This document shows positions 1 through 10,093 of a stretch of DNA of 14,732 nt, in pieces. Position 1 is the stretch's first letter; every line of letters begins with the position of its first letter. The stretch is from contig JAGGRX010000065.1 of the NCBI GenBank assembly GCA_021159405.1, positions 1 through 14,732 of the forward strand, read 5' to 3'. The DNA comes from Candidatus Bipolaricaulota bacterium. GTDB taxonomy: Bacteria; Bipolaricaulota; Bipolaricaulia; Bipolaricaulales; Bipolaricaulaceae. The notes beneath the pieces were generated by a model, which was not told the origin of the DNA, did not search any database, and saw only the letters and a list, made by a program, of their open reading frames with translations. A program made the translations under genes and the position numbers.

Positions 1-1311
1 TTTGAGCACCGAGCCAAACGCCACATGCAGCACTTGGCGGGAGTCTTCCTGGTCCAGGAACCTGGGGAGCTCCTCATCGGGAACCTGGCCCGGGTCGGGA
101 ACGCGCGCAGGATCCGCCGAAAGATGGTAGGTGGCCCTGTCCTCGGAGAAACGCTGAAGCGAAAGCCGGACGATCCGGCGGAACAGGTCCGGGGAAAAGC
201 GGGCCGCTATCTCCAGGGCCACGAGGTAGCTCGTGCCCGCGGTCTTCACGTGCCACATCCCCTCCCCCTCCCGGGCAAGCACCGGATACAGGCTGAACTT
301 GTCCGAGCCGGAGTGGAGGCTGATCCGATATGGCCCGATCACCTTGGCGATGGCCACATGAGCGCGGAGGTCGCGTCGGAACACCTCCAGGCTCCCCCGG
401 TAATCCACCGCCTTCTCCATGGCCCCGCCAAACCGGGGGGCGAGGCTGGAAAGCTCCACCCCCCTTTCCTCCAGCTCTTTTACCACGAAGTAGTGCTCGA
501 TCGGGGTGGTAGGACTTTCCGCCTCATCCAGCGAAAGCTCAAAATCAAATCCCCCTTGAAGCACGTCGGAAATGGCCCGGTACATCTCGGCGGCAAGCTT
601 TATAGCGGAGCTGTACTTGACAGCCGCGGCGGCGAGCTCCCGCTCCGAAAACCGAATCCGCCCCAGCCCCTTGATCGGGATGTTCCTCCCCAGGTACGTC
701 TCCGCCAGGCGCTTGGCCTCCGGGAGGGCACGGAAGCGGGTCAAAAGCTCGTCCTCGGAGAGCCGCTCCACCGGTTGCACCAGGTCGGAGGGATCGCAAG
801 TGAAAAACGTATACCCAAGCCTGGCCGCCTCCACGGCATCCTCCACCCGCTTTAGGTGGTCGGCATCGGCTCCAAACCCACCGAAATAGCCCTCCTCAAG
901 CGCCCCAAATATCGCCGAGGAAAGCACGTCCTCAAAGGAGCGGCCGGTGCGCGAGTTCTCCCGCACCGATTGCTGGGCGAGGACAGGGAACACCTTGGCC
1001 CCGGAAAGTGCCCGCACGTGCCCCGGCGTGGCAAGCCCGATCCGATCCCCAAACCCAAAGCTCGGGCCTTGAGGAAGCCGTCGGGGACGAAGCTCCGGCA
1101 CGTGCTCGGCCAGGGCCATAGCGTTCTGGTAGGTGAGCGGAAGCAGATACCCCGACTCCACCTCCTGGGCGCTGGAAAACCCGGGCATAAGCTGGGAAAG
1201 GAAGAGCCTCTTCCCTCCAGGACCTTTGACAAGCGCGAAAGTGACCTTTCCCTCCCTTACGGACTTCTCATAGACGCTAAAACCCTCTGGCAACCCTTCC
1301 ACAGGCTTCAC
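1..1311 (-). CDS. uxaE: D-tagaturonate epimerase UxaE (partial, C-terminus outside window)
   Basis: This gene is read on the minus strand from a GTG at 1311-1309. A strong Shine-Dalgarno, GGAGGAGGG (1324-1316), lies just upstream. The frame stays open for 437 codons to the window edge, so the end of the protein is missing; members of the family are about 480-500 residues. The translation matches the tagaturonate epimerase family as I know it from Thermotoga maritima: GFGDRIGLATPGHVRAL (residues 86-102), AQQSVRENSRTGRS (112-125), GFGADADHLK (145-154), an SLDEAESPT stretch near 260, HSGSDKFS (333-340) and HVKTAGTSYL (354-363). The enzyme interconverts D-tagaturonate and D-fructuronate in the cytoplasm, allowing galacturonate from pectin to enter the glucuronate branch. 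The acidic and histidine residues in the ADADH and HSGSDK motifs probably bind the catalytic metal (inference). No other uronate gene is visible here; partners may lie to the left of the window. Confidence 0.87.
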   Translation of the reverse strand, partial: MKPVEGLPEGFSVYEKSVREGKVTFALVKGPGGKRLFLSQLMPGFSSAQEVESGYLLPLTYQNAMALAEHVPELRPRRLPQGPSFGFGDRIGLATPGHVRALSGAKVFPVLAQQSVRENSRTGRSFEDVLSSAIFGALEEGYFGGFGADADHLKRVEDAVEAARLGYTFFTCDPSDLVQPVERLSEDELLTRFRALPEAKRLAETYLGRNIPIKGLGRIRFSERELAAAAVKYSSAIKLAAEMYRAISDVLQGGFDFELSLDEAESPTTPIEHYFVVKELEERGVELSSLAPRFGGAMEKAVDYRGSLEVFRRDLRAHVAIAKVIGPYRISLHSGSDKFSLYPVLAREGEGMWHVKTAGTSYLVALEIAARFSPDLFRRIVRLSLQRFSEDRATYHLSADPARVPDPGQVPDEELPRFLDQEDSRQVLHVAFGSVLK

Positions 1312-1346
1312 CGTTCCCTCCTCCCGAGTCAATCCTGTGCTCCTTT

Positions 1347-1375
1347 ATGATACCTCATTCCTCGCTTTTTTCACG
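1347..1375 (-). promoter_or_regulatory. Candidate promoter of uxaE
   Basis: On the minus strand a TATCAT -10 element (1352-1347) lies about 35 bases before the uxaE GTG. At 17-base spacing the -35 position reads CGTGAA (1375-1370), a weak match. A start near 1340 would give a leader of about 30 bases that includes the ribosome binding site. Confidence 0.35.
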
Positions 1376-1384
1376 TACGAAAAA
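1367..1384. promoter_or_regulatory. Inverted repeat, possible operator between uxaE and tldD
   Basis: TTTTTC (1367-1372) and GAAAAA (1379-1384) form perfect arms around the six bases ACGTAC. The element overlaps the -35 position of the candidate uxaE promoter and lies about 50 bases upstream of the tldD promoter. It could be a repressor operator for the uronate gene; that role is inference, since no regulator gene is present. Confidence 0.3.
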
Positions 1385-1430
1385 TAACGCTAGCCTCTGA
1401 GAACCTGTTCGCAAACGAAGACCGCGTCCA

Positions 1431-1459
1431 TTGGCTCTGGTTCACAGTGCGTATATACT
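1431..1459 (+). promoter_or_regulatory. Candidate promoter of the tldD operon
   Basis: TTGGCT (1431-1436) and TATACT (1454-1459) are separated by 17 bases, a good sigma-70-type arrangement. Transcription would start near 1466, leaving a short leader of about 14 bases that carries AAGGGGG (1468-1474) five bases before the GTG start of tldD. Confidence 0.55.
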
Positions 1460-1479
1460 GGCCCTGAAAGGGGGAAGGT

Positions 1480-2922
1480 GTGAAGGGATTGGTTCAACTT
1501 GGACTGAGCGTGCTTTCGGACCTTGGGGTGGACTACGGGGAAGTGCGGGCCGAGCGCCGGGTGGAGGAGGAAGTGGCCACGAAAAACCGCGAGGTAGACA
1601 GCCTCTCCCGCAGGGAGTCCCGGGGGATCGGCTTCCGGGTGCTTTGGAAAGGGGCATGGGGATTCGCGGCCACGAGTGACCTCTCCGAAGCCGCCATCAG
1701 GCGGGCGGCCGAGCAGGCGGTGGCAGTGGCCCGGGCCACAAGCCGGCTCTCCGCCCCAGTGGAACTCGTCCCCGAACCGGCCCACCAGGATACATTCCGT
1801 ACCCCATACGCACGGGATCCCCTGGCGGTTCCGGTGGAGGAGAAACTCTCCCTCCTCTTTTCCTGCGCCGAGCGAATGCTGGCCGTGGACGGTGTAGTCA
1901 TGGCCAAAGGGTCGATCTCGGCTTGGCGAGTGGAGAAGTGGTTCGGAAACACGGACGGGAGCCTGATCAACCAGGTGATAACGAGCTGCGGGGCGGGGAT
2001 CGAGGCCTATGCAGCCGGAAAAGGCGAGATCCAGCGCCGTAGCTATCCAAACTCGTTCGGAGGGGACTTCGCAAACTGCGGCTACGAGTTCATCGAGAAC
2101 ATGGACCTCCTGGGGAACGCAGAGAGGATCGCGGAGGAGGCGGCAGGGCTGGTTTCGGCCCCGGTCTGCCCCACCGGCACGTTCGATATCATCATCGATG
2201 GCTCCCAGATGGCGCTTCAGGTACACGAGTCCCTGGGACACCCGGCTGAGCTGGATCGGGTGCTGGGGACCGAGCTCTCTTATGCCGGGGGCTCTTTCCT
2301 CACCTTGGACAAGCTGGGGAAGTTCCGCTACGGCTCGGAAATCGTCAACATCGTGGCCGATGCCACCGTGCCCGGGGCCCTGGGGAGCTTCGGGTACGAC
2401 GACGAGGGGGTGCCGGCCCAGAGGATAGACCTGGTGCGGGAAGGCATCTTCTGCGGCTACCTCACCTCCCGGGAGACCGCCGGGGCGGTCGGCCTGGAGA
2501 GGAGCGGTGGGGCGGCACGCGCCTCGGGCTGGGACCGCATCCCACTCATCCGGATGACCAACATAAACCTGCTCCCGGGGGAGGGGACCCTGGACGACCT
2601 AATCGCCGACACCGAACACGGGATCTACTTTGAAACGAATAAATCGTGGTCCATCGATGACCGGCGAGTGAACTTTCAGTTCGGCACGGAGCTCGCCTGG
2701 GAGATCCGGGGCGGCCGCAAGGTGCGCATGCTCAAGAACCCCCTTTACACGGGGATCACGCCCAAGTTTTGGCGGTCCTGCGTGGCGATCGCCGGACCTG
2801 AGGAGTGGCGCATGTGGGGCCTGCCGAACTGCGGCAAGGGCCAGCCCGGCCAGGTGATGCAGGTGGGGCATGGGGCGGCCCCAGCCAAGTTCCGAGGCGT
2901 AAAGGTATTGGGGGCGGGATGA
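1480..2922 (+). CDS. tldD: TldD/PmbA-family metalloprotease (TldD type)
   Basis: This 480-residue protein has the normal length for TldD. It carries the diagnostic HExxxH zinc motif, here HESLGH (His249, Glu250, His254), in the context QVHESLGHPAELDR. The C-terminal segment GLPNCGKGQPGQ contains Cys451, which by position corresponds to the third zinc ligand of TldD (family knowledge). TldD normally pairs with the inactive homologue TldE/PmbA to form a cytoplasmic heterodimeric protease that cleaves unfolded peptides and leader peptides, for example in microcin B17 maturation. A TldE gene is not present in this window. The start is a GTG with AAGGGGG five bases upstream; the next gene overlaps its stop codon by an ATGA. 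The N-terminal half (about 1-210) is the variable domain and the C-terminal half is the catalytic domain. Confidence 0.95.
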   Translation: MKGLVQLGLSVLSDLGVDYGEVRAERRVEEEVATKNREVDSLSRRESRGIGFRVLWKGAWGFAATSDLSEAAIRRAAEQAVAVARATSRLSAPVELVPEPAHQDTFRTPYARDPLAVPVEEKLSLLFSCAERMLAVDGVVMAKGSISAWRVEKWFGNTDGSLINQVITSCGAGIEAYAAGKGEIQRRSYPNSFGGDFANCGYEFIENMDLLGNAERIAEEAAGLVSAPVCPTGTFDIIIDGSQMALQVHESLGHPAELDRVLGTELSYAGGSFLTLDKLGKFRYGSEIVNIVADATVPGALGSFGYDDEGVPAQRIDLVREGIFCGYLTSRETAGAVGLERSGGAARASGWDRIPLIRMTNINLLPGEGTLDDLIADTEHGIYFETNKSWSIDDRRVNFQFGTELAWEIRGGRKVRMLKNPLYTGITPKFWRSCVAIAGPEEWRMWGLPNCGKGQPGQVMQVGHGAAPAKFRGVKVLGAG

Positions 2923-3218
2923 TCGTGTGCGAATTTTCAGTGGTCCCGCTGGGAGCCGGGGAATCCCTCTCGGAACAAGTGGCCAAATGTCTCAAGATCG
3001 TCCAGGAAAGCGGCCTTCCCTACCAGCTTACCCCTATGGGAACGATCTTGGAGGGGGAGTGGGACGAGGTGTTCCAGGTGATCAAGAGATGTCGCGACGA
3101 GCTTAGGAAGGGGTCCAAGCGGGTGCTGATCACCATTCGGCTGGATGATCGCCAGGCCCCACCCGGGAGGCTCCAGGCCAAGGTGCGTTCGGTCGAGGAG
3201 AAATTGAGACGGATGTAA
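2919..3218 (+). CDS. MTH1187-family thiamine-binding protein
   Basis: This 99-residue protein begins MIVCEFSVVPLGAGESLSEQ and contains LPYQLTPMGTILEGEWDEVFQVIKR, typical of the MTH1187/YkoF-like family (DUF77). These small ferredoxin-fold proteins form oligomers, and some bind thiamine. The family was once called UPF0045; its cellular role is poorly defined, and storage or delivery of thiamine or its pyrimidine is a common inference. The ATG (2919-2921) overlaps the tldD TGA (2920-2922), so the two genes are translationally coupled in one operon. An upstream in-frame extension within tldD is possible but would lack homology. I see no TPP riboswitch ahead of the operon. Confidence 0.88.
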   Translation: MIVCEFSVVPLGAGESLSEQVAKCLKIVQESGLPYQLTPMGTILEGEWDEVFQVIKRCRDELRKGSKRVLITIRLDDRQAPPGRLQAKVRSVEEKLRRM

Positions 3219-3247
3219 TCGCGATCACAGACAATTCGAGCTCTTGT

Positions 3248-3256
3248 TGCTATACT
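3248..3256 (+). promoter_or_regulatory. Extended -10 promoter candidate downstream of the tldD operon
   Basis: TGCTATACT combines a TATACT -10 (3251-3256) with a TG extended element one base upstream. No convincing -35 is seen at 16-18 bases. It points into the three-hairpin region and away from any plus-strand gene, which is why a small RNA is proposed. Confidence 0.4.
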
Positions 3257-3262
3257 TTAGCT

Positions 3263-3338
3263 GGTGGTTACCACCCCCTCATCCGGTGTACCACCGGCTT
3301 GGGCGACCGTTCCCCCCACGGTCGCCCAACCTATTTTT
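3263..3338 (+). ncRNA. Putative small RNA with three hairpins
   Basis: Starting about seven bases after the candidate promoter, the sequence contains three inverted repeats in a row. GGTGGTTACCACC is at 3263-3275, CCGGTG-TAC-CACCGG at 3283-3297, and a 12-base-pair terminator stem at 3299-3329 is followed by a T run. A transcript of about 75 nucleotides would be almost fully structured. No rRNA, tRNA or known riboswitch consensus was recognised. The alternative is that these hairpins are only the 3' end of the tldD operon mRNA and the -10 is a chance match. Confidence 0.33.
3299..3338 (+). terminator. Rho-independent terminator for the tldD operon (and possible small RNA)
   Basis: TTGGGCGACCGT (3299-3310) and ACGGTCGCCCAA (3318-3329) form a perfect 12-base-pair stem with a seven-base C-rich loop. 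CCTATTTTT follows. The T tract serves the plus strand only. The same hairpin lies just beyond the prsW stop on the minus strand, but without a U run in that direction. Confidence 0.82.
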
Positions 3339-3342
3339 CGGA

Positions 3343-4182
3343 CTATACCATGGCTTCCATCAACAGGCCAAGCCCGAGCACCAGCAGGGGATAGAGGATC
3401 CCCAACCCCAGGGCGAGCACCCACCAGGCCGCGGAGGAACGGGCCTTCTCGGAAAGGAGCAGCTCCACCCCCTCCCAACCGAGTGAGCGTACCTCCTGGG
3501 CCGCCTCCCAGGGATCCATGCGAGCGAGCCTCCGGCGCAGGGCCCACGGCGATCGCCTGTGCCAAAAGAAGAACGAGGACAGCCCCCACAAGACTACCCC
3601 CCCGGCGTATCCGGCGGTCAGGGGAAAGCTGGCCGACCCGGCCACGCTGTTGAACCCGCCGTGGAGGGCGCAGGCCAGCGCCCAGGAAACTAAAAACCAC
3701 CAGGGCCTTCCGGCCAGCGCCCTTGCCAGATACCCCCCACAGGCCAGCCCTAGGGCAAGGTGCATGGGGAGGGCCCTCGCCGCCACCACCTCCCCCAAGG
3801 GGATCCCCTGCGACAGCCCACCGATGAGGTACTGGAAATCCTCCACCGCTTCGAAGCCAGCTCCCAAAAAGGCGAGGACAATGGCTGCTTCCGCTGGGCC
3901 GATCCTCACCTCCACCTCCAGCCGCCTGAGGAAAAGCAAGCCCAGCGTCAGCTTCACCCCCTCCTCGAGCGCCCCGGCCGTGAGGAATGCCCCGGAAAGC
4001 CCTCCGCTTGGCCAGGTTCCAATCCCGCGGATGAGGAGCACAAGAAGGGTACCCCCCATCCCCAGGAGGAACGAAAGCGCCAAATCCTGCGTGGAGGGGT
4101 AGGGGTGGACCATCCTTAACAGCACAAGGAGGGGAAGGAGGAGGCCCACTGCTAGGTAAGCAGCGCGAACGTATTCACCCAT
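3343..4182 (-). CDS. prsW: PrsW-family intramembrane metalloprotease
   Basis: This 279-residue protein has many hydrophobic segments and the conserved PrsW motifs. These are EExxK (Glu73, Glu74, Lys77 in ALEEGVKL), GFEAVED (Glu111, Glu114), an Arg-Pro-Met-His segment (R136 to H141) and HGGFN (His174, Asn178). The family embeds a zinc protease active site in the membrane; Bacillus PrsW cleaves an anti-sigma factor, but most members have unknown substrates. After about residue 205 a soluble stretch rich in Arg and Glu precedes a final C-terminal membrane segment (about 252-273), an addition whose role is unknown. The gene is last in the minus-strand run and starts at ATG 4182, ten bases after the cdsA stop, with a weak AAGG ribosome site. 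Confidence 0.85.
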   Translation of the reverse strand: MGEYVRAAYLAVGLLLPLLVLLRMVHPYPSTQDLALSFLLGMGGTLLVLLIRGIGTWPSGGLSGAFLTAGALEEGVKLTLGLLFLRRLEVEVRIGPAEAAIVLAFLGAGFEAVEDFQYLIGGLSQGIPLGEVVAARALPMHLALGLACGGYLARALAGRPWWFLVSWALACALHGGFNSVAGSASFPLTAGYAGGVVLWGLSSFFFWHRRSPWALRRRLARMDPWEAAQEVRSLGWEGVELLLSEKARSSAAWWVLALGLGILYPLLVLGLGLLMEAMV

Positions 4183-4192
4183 TCTATCGCCT

Positions 4193-5011
4193 TCAGATGA
4201 GCCTCAAGATGAAATGCATGTAGAAGTAGTAAATGGGAAGCGCGGCCAAAAGCCCGTCGATGCGATCCAACAGCCCTCCATGGCCGGGCAGCAGCCGCCC
4301 GGCGTCCTTCACCTCGGCCGCCCGCTTCAGGAGCGACTCGAACAGGTCCCCCAGTTGGGCGAAGCTCCCAACCCATACCCCCATGGCCACCATATGGGGT
4401 AGCCAGCGAGGCAGCTCATCCCAGAGCGGGGGGCAAATCAAGGCCCCAACCACCGCCAGGACCAGCCCCCCGGCCACCCCCTCCCAGGTCTTGGCCAGGG
4501 AAATCCGGGGAAGGAGCTGGTGCTTACCGAAGAGGCTGCCGACCAAATAGGCCCCGGTGTCATACCCCCATACGATGAGAAAAAACTGGACCAGATACCA
4601 AAATCCCCTCCGGTAGAGGAGGTAAATGAAGCTGAGGAGAACCGGGATATAGAGGAAACCGAAAATCCCAGCCAGGGAGGCAAAGAAACCTTCCCTGGGA
4701 CCCCGTCTGAAGAAGCTGTACATCACGATCAGGTACAACACCGCCCAACCCACCACCAGGGCGTAGCGGCCGTCCCACAACACCGACAGCATGAGGTAGG
4801 TTGGGATGGCCCCAAAGAACAGCTCCTTGGGCAGGGGGATCCCGAGTCGCCCTATCAGATACAGGTATTCCCGACCGGCAAGGAGCCCCACCAGGGAGAC
4901 CAAGATCCCCGCCAGCCAATCCATGTCGTAACGCTCGGCCACCCAGAAGACCCCCAGAACCAGTGGGATGGCGACGGCTGCCGTGAGCAATCGATATCCC
5001 AAGCTTTTCAT
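4193..5011 (-). CDS. cdsA: Phosphatidate cytidylyltransferase
   Basis: This 272-residue polytopic membrane protein makes CDP-diacylglycerol from phosphatidic acid and CTP, the entry step for bacterial phospholipids. The family signature is complete near the C-terminus: LLKRAAEVKDAGRLLPGHGG followed by LLDRIDG, with Lys235-Asp236, His244-Gly-Gly and Asp249-Arg-Ile-Asp252. The motif WGYDTGAYLVG and KTWEG in the middle are also typical. At least six hydrophobic segments precede the signature. The ATG overlaps the uppS stop by four bases (ATGA), and the uppS-cdsA order is conserved in many bacteria, where the two genes supply the undecaprenyl carrier and phospholipid for the envelope. Confidence 0.95.
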   Translation of the reverse strand: MKSLGYRLLTAAVAIPLVLGVFWVAERYDMDWLAGILVSLVGLLAGREYLYLIGRLGIPLPKELFFGAIPTYLMLSVLWDGRYALVVGWAVLYLIVMYSFFRRGPREGFFASLAGIFGFLYIPVLLSFIYLLYRRGFWYLVQFFLIVWGYDTGAYLVGSLFGKHQLLPRISLAKTWEGVAGGLVLAVVGALICPPLWDELPRWLPHMVAMGVWVGSFAQLGDLFESLLKRAAEVKDAGRLLPGHGGLLDRIDGLLAALPIYYFYMHFILRLI

Positions 5012-5739
5012 GTGATCACCCGTCCGAAGTTACGTGTCCGGCCCTGGAAATCGAGAAGGGCGAGGGTGAAAGCCTCCTCGTCGAAATCCGGCCACAAGGT
5101 GGGGGTGAAGTAGAGCTCGGCGTACGCCGCTTCCCACAGGAAGAAGTTCGACAGGCGCATGTGTCCCCCGGTCCTGATGATGAAGTCCGGATCAGGAAGC
5201 TCGGCCGTAGGGAGAAGCCCTCGGAAGGTTTCTTCCTTAAGTTCATCCGGGGCCAGGCCTTGGGCCAGGGCACGACGCACCCCCTCCAGGACTGCCCATC
5301 TGCCGCCGAAGTTCAAGGCCACCGCGAGGTGGAGGGCATCGTTCCCCCGGGTGGATTTTTCCGCCTCCTCGATGGCCGCCCGCAGACGGGCCGGAAGCGG
5401 GGCCGGGTCGCCCAAAAGCCTCAGGCGTACCCCGGCTTCGGCAAACTCCCTTAGCTTTTCGCGGATAAGGCCCTCCAGGAGGCGAAACAGGAACTCCACC
5501 TCTTCCCGTGGCCGGGACCAGTTCTCGGTGGAGAAGGCGAATAGGGTGACGTAGGGCACGAGCCGCTCCCTCGCCAGGAAACGGACCAGCCGCTCGGCCG
5601 CCAACGCCCCCTGGCGATGGCCTTCGCTGCGGGGAAGGCCACGGGCCTTGGCCCAACGCCCGTTTCCATCCATGATCAGGGCCACATGTTTGGGCAAGGG
5701 TCGGGCCCGCAGCTTTTCAAGAAGCTCCGACAAGGGCAC
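5008..5739 (-). CDS. uppS: Isoprenyl transferase (undecaprenyl diphosphate synthase)
   Basis: This cis-prenyltransferase adds isopentenyl units to farnesyl diphosphate to give the undecaprenyl carrier of cell-wall synthesis. The conserved parts are HVALIMDGNGRWAKARGLPR with the catalytic Asp24, FAFSTENWSRP, and VALNFGGRWAVLEG. The C-terminal block RTGGHMRLSNFFLWEAAYAE includes the Mg-binding Glu (E213 in E. coli). One residue is odd: the usual Glu of RTxGE is His here (codon 5163-5161). I place the start at GTG 5739 (243 residues) because GGGAGG lies six bases upstream; a TTG at 5754 would add five residues. Either start lies inside the end of folC (stop at 5717), implying coupled translation. 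Confidence 0.93.
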   Translation of the reverse strand: MPLSELLEKLRARPLPKHVALIMDGNGRWAKARGLPRSEGHRQGALAAERLVRFLARERLVPYVTLFAFSTENWSRPREEVEFLFRLLEGLIREKLREFAEAGVRLRLLGDPAPLPARLRAAIEEAEKSTRGNDALHLAVALNFGGRWAVLEGVRRALAQGLAPDELKEETFRGLLPTAELPDPDFIIRTGGHMRLSNFFLWEAAYAELYFTPTLWPDFDEEAFTLALLDFQGRTRNFGRVIT

Positions 5740-6999
5740 GCCTCGCCTCCCCAACCACGGTCAGAGACCCGCACACCACAAGCAGGTCATCCTCCATCAG
5801 GTCTGCGGCAAGTTCCTTAACTGTCTCCTCCACTCCCCCCCCGACGCGCCAGTTTACACCTAACCGCTTAGCCTGATGGGCTACTGCCTCCGGGGGCAAA
5901 GCGCGGGGCGACCGGGAGGCCACCAGCACCACCTCATCGAACCCCGGAAACAGGATTTCTGCCATTCTGTGCACCAGCTTGTCCCGCAGAACGCCGAACA
6001 CCAAGCACCTGCGTCCCCTGGGGGTGGGAAGCCGGGCCAAGGCCTCGACCAGGGCGCGGGCCCCGGAAGGGTTATGGGCTCCGTCCAGCACGATGTAGGG
6101 CCTGCGCGAGATGACTTCGAACCGCCCTGGCCAGCTGGCGCAGGCCAATCCCTCCCTGATCGCCTCCCGGCCAAGGGGGAACCCACCCACAAGCTCCGCC
6201 AGCGCCCCCAGCACCAACGCTAGATTCGCCCCTTGGTAAGCCCCGATGAGCCCGGTCTCAAAGCTCCCCAGCCCCAAGGGGTCGGTTCGGGAGCGCCACA
6301 CCGCCCGCTCCCAGGATAGCTCCACCAGTTGGACGTCATCCGGGTCCACCAGTACCAGAGCTGCCCCTACATCCCGGCATTCCTGGGCGAAGGTGGCCAG
6401 GACCTCGGTCTTCCGCTCGGCGGTGATAAACGGCACGCCCTGGCGGGCCAGGCCCGCCTTCTCCCAAGCCGCCTGCGAAAGCCCAGGCCCGAAGAAATCG
6501 AGATGGTCCTCTTCCACCGAGGTAACCAAGGTGAGGAAGGGCCGTCCTAGGGAACTTGTGGCGTCATATCTTCCCCCTAAGCCCACTTCCACCAGTGCCA
6601 GCTCCACCCCCTCGCGCGCGAAGTGGGCGAACGCCGCCGCAGTCATGGCCTCGAAGAACGTGGGCCGGCCCGGCCCGGACAGAAGCTCATCCATGGGGTA
6701 GATCGCCTCCCGCACCAGCTCAGATAGACGCGCCCCAGGGATTGGCTTCCTGTCAACCCGTACCCGCTCGGTGGGGTCCCCCAGGTCCGGCGAAGTGTAC
6801 GCTCCCACCTTGATGCCCCCTGCTAAAAGCACGGACTCGAGGAACGCCACCACCGAACCCTTGCCGTTGGTGCCCCCGACTTGGATGGAGGGGAAACGGC
6901 CTTCGGGGTTGCCCAGGCGCGAAAGCAGGAGGCGCACCCGCTCCAGGCCGGGCTTGACCGCACGCTCAGGAGCAAGAAGACCGAAGACGTCCTCCACCC

Positions 7000-7003
<4 letters not shown>
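5717..7003 (-). CDS. folC: Bifunctional folylpolyglutamate synthase / dihydrofolate synthase
   Basis: This 428-residue Mur-ligase-like enzyme adds L-glutamate to dihydropteroate and to folates with ATP. The P-loop is GGTNGKGS (43-50), followed by the family segments TFFEAMTAAAF, VEVGLGGRYDAT (138-149) and TSVEEDHLDFFG with His167. Next come EKAGL with Lys182, the expected carbamylated lysine, and VLDGAHNPSGARAL in the C-terminal domain. The length is normal. The ATG at 7003 overlaps the valS stop by four bases (ATGA), and the 3' end overlaps the start of uppS. The valS-folC pairing is common in bacteria. Whether it has both activities or only one cannot be told from sequence. Confidence 0.93.
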
Positions 7004-9633
<2,630 letters not shown>

Positions 9634-9634
9634 C

Positions 9635-10084
9635 CTAACCTCCTAGCCATGGCTCATCGGCCATGGAGTAATCGAGGAGCTCTCCTTCGGAGAAGAAGAT
9701 CGGAATCTCCCGGGCAGCCGATTCGGGCGAATCGGAACCGTGAACCAGGTTCTGCGTTATCGAAAGTCCGTAATCCCCCCGAATGGTTCCCGGGGCCGCC
9801 TCCCGGGGGTCGGTCTTCCCCATCAGCCTCCTGACCTCGTCGATGGCCCCAGGCCCCTCCACCACCATGGCCACGATGGGGGAGGAGGTGATGAAGGAGA
9901 CGAGCTCAGAGAAGAACGGCTTTTCGCGGTGTTCTGCGTAATGTCTCTCCGCAAGCTCCTGGGTAACTTGCATCAATTTCATTCCCACAATTTTAAGCCC
10001 CTTGTCCTCAAAACGTGAGATGATGCGGCCTACGAGCCGCCTCTGCACGGCGTCCGGCTTCAGGAGAACAAGCGTACGTTCCAT
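9635..10084 (-). CDS. ndk: Nucleoside diphosphate kinase
   Basis: This 149-residue enzyme transfers the gamma phosphate from ATP to other nucleoside diphosphates through a phosphohistidine. The start ERTLVLLKPDAVQR is typical, and the active-site His115 sits in QNLVHGSDSPESAAREI. The length fits the single-domain family. AGGAGGG (10095-10089) lies just ahead of the ATG and overlaps the dprA stop codon, so translation is probably coupled. It sits between dprA and valS with gaps of nine and one bases. Confidence 0.97.
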   Translation of the reverse strand: MERTLVLLKPDAVQRRLVGRIISRFEDKGLKIVGMKLMQVTQELAERHYAEHREKPFFSELVSFITSSPIVAMVVEGPGAIDEVRRLMGKTDPREAAPGTIRGDYGLSITQNLVHGSDSPESAAREIPIFFSEGELLDYSMADEPWLGG

Positions 10085-10093
10085 GGATCCCTC

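Noticed and set aside
25..1350. Long open frames on the plus strand (25-855 and 856-1350)
   Set aside because: They lie opposite uxaE, whose minus-strand translation carries family motifs throughout. The plus-strand proteins are rich in Pro, Gly and Arg, with no recognisable domain.
1390..2241. 283-codon minus-strand frame inside tldD
   Set aside because: It is the complement of a clear TldD coding sequence and shows no motifs; it is a product of high GC content.
2805..2918. Upstream start for the MTH1187-family gene
   Set aside because: The extra 38 codons lie inside tldD and do not belong to the family; the ATG at 2919 fits the usual N-terminus.
3264..4119. Plus-strand frames after the terminator (3264-3653, 3518-4102, 3760-4119)
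   Set aside because: They are antisense to prsW, which has its protease motifs, and have low-complexity composition. They do not explain the promoter at 3248.
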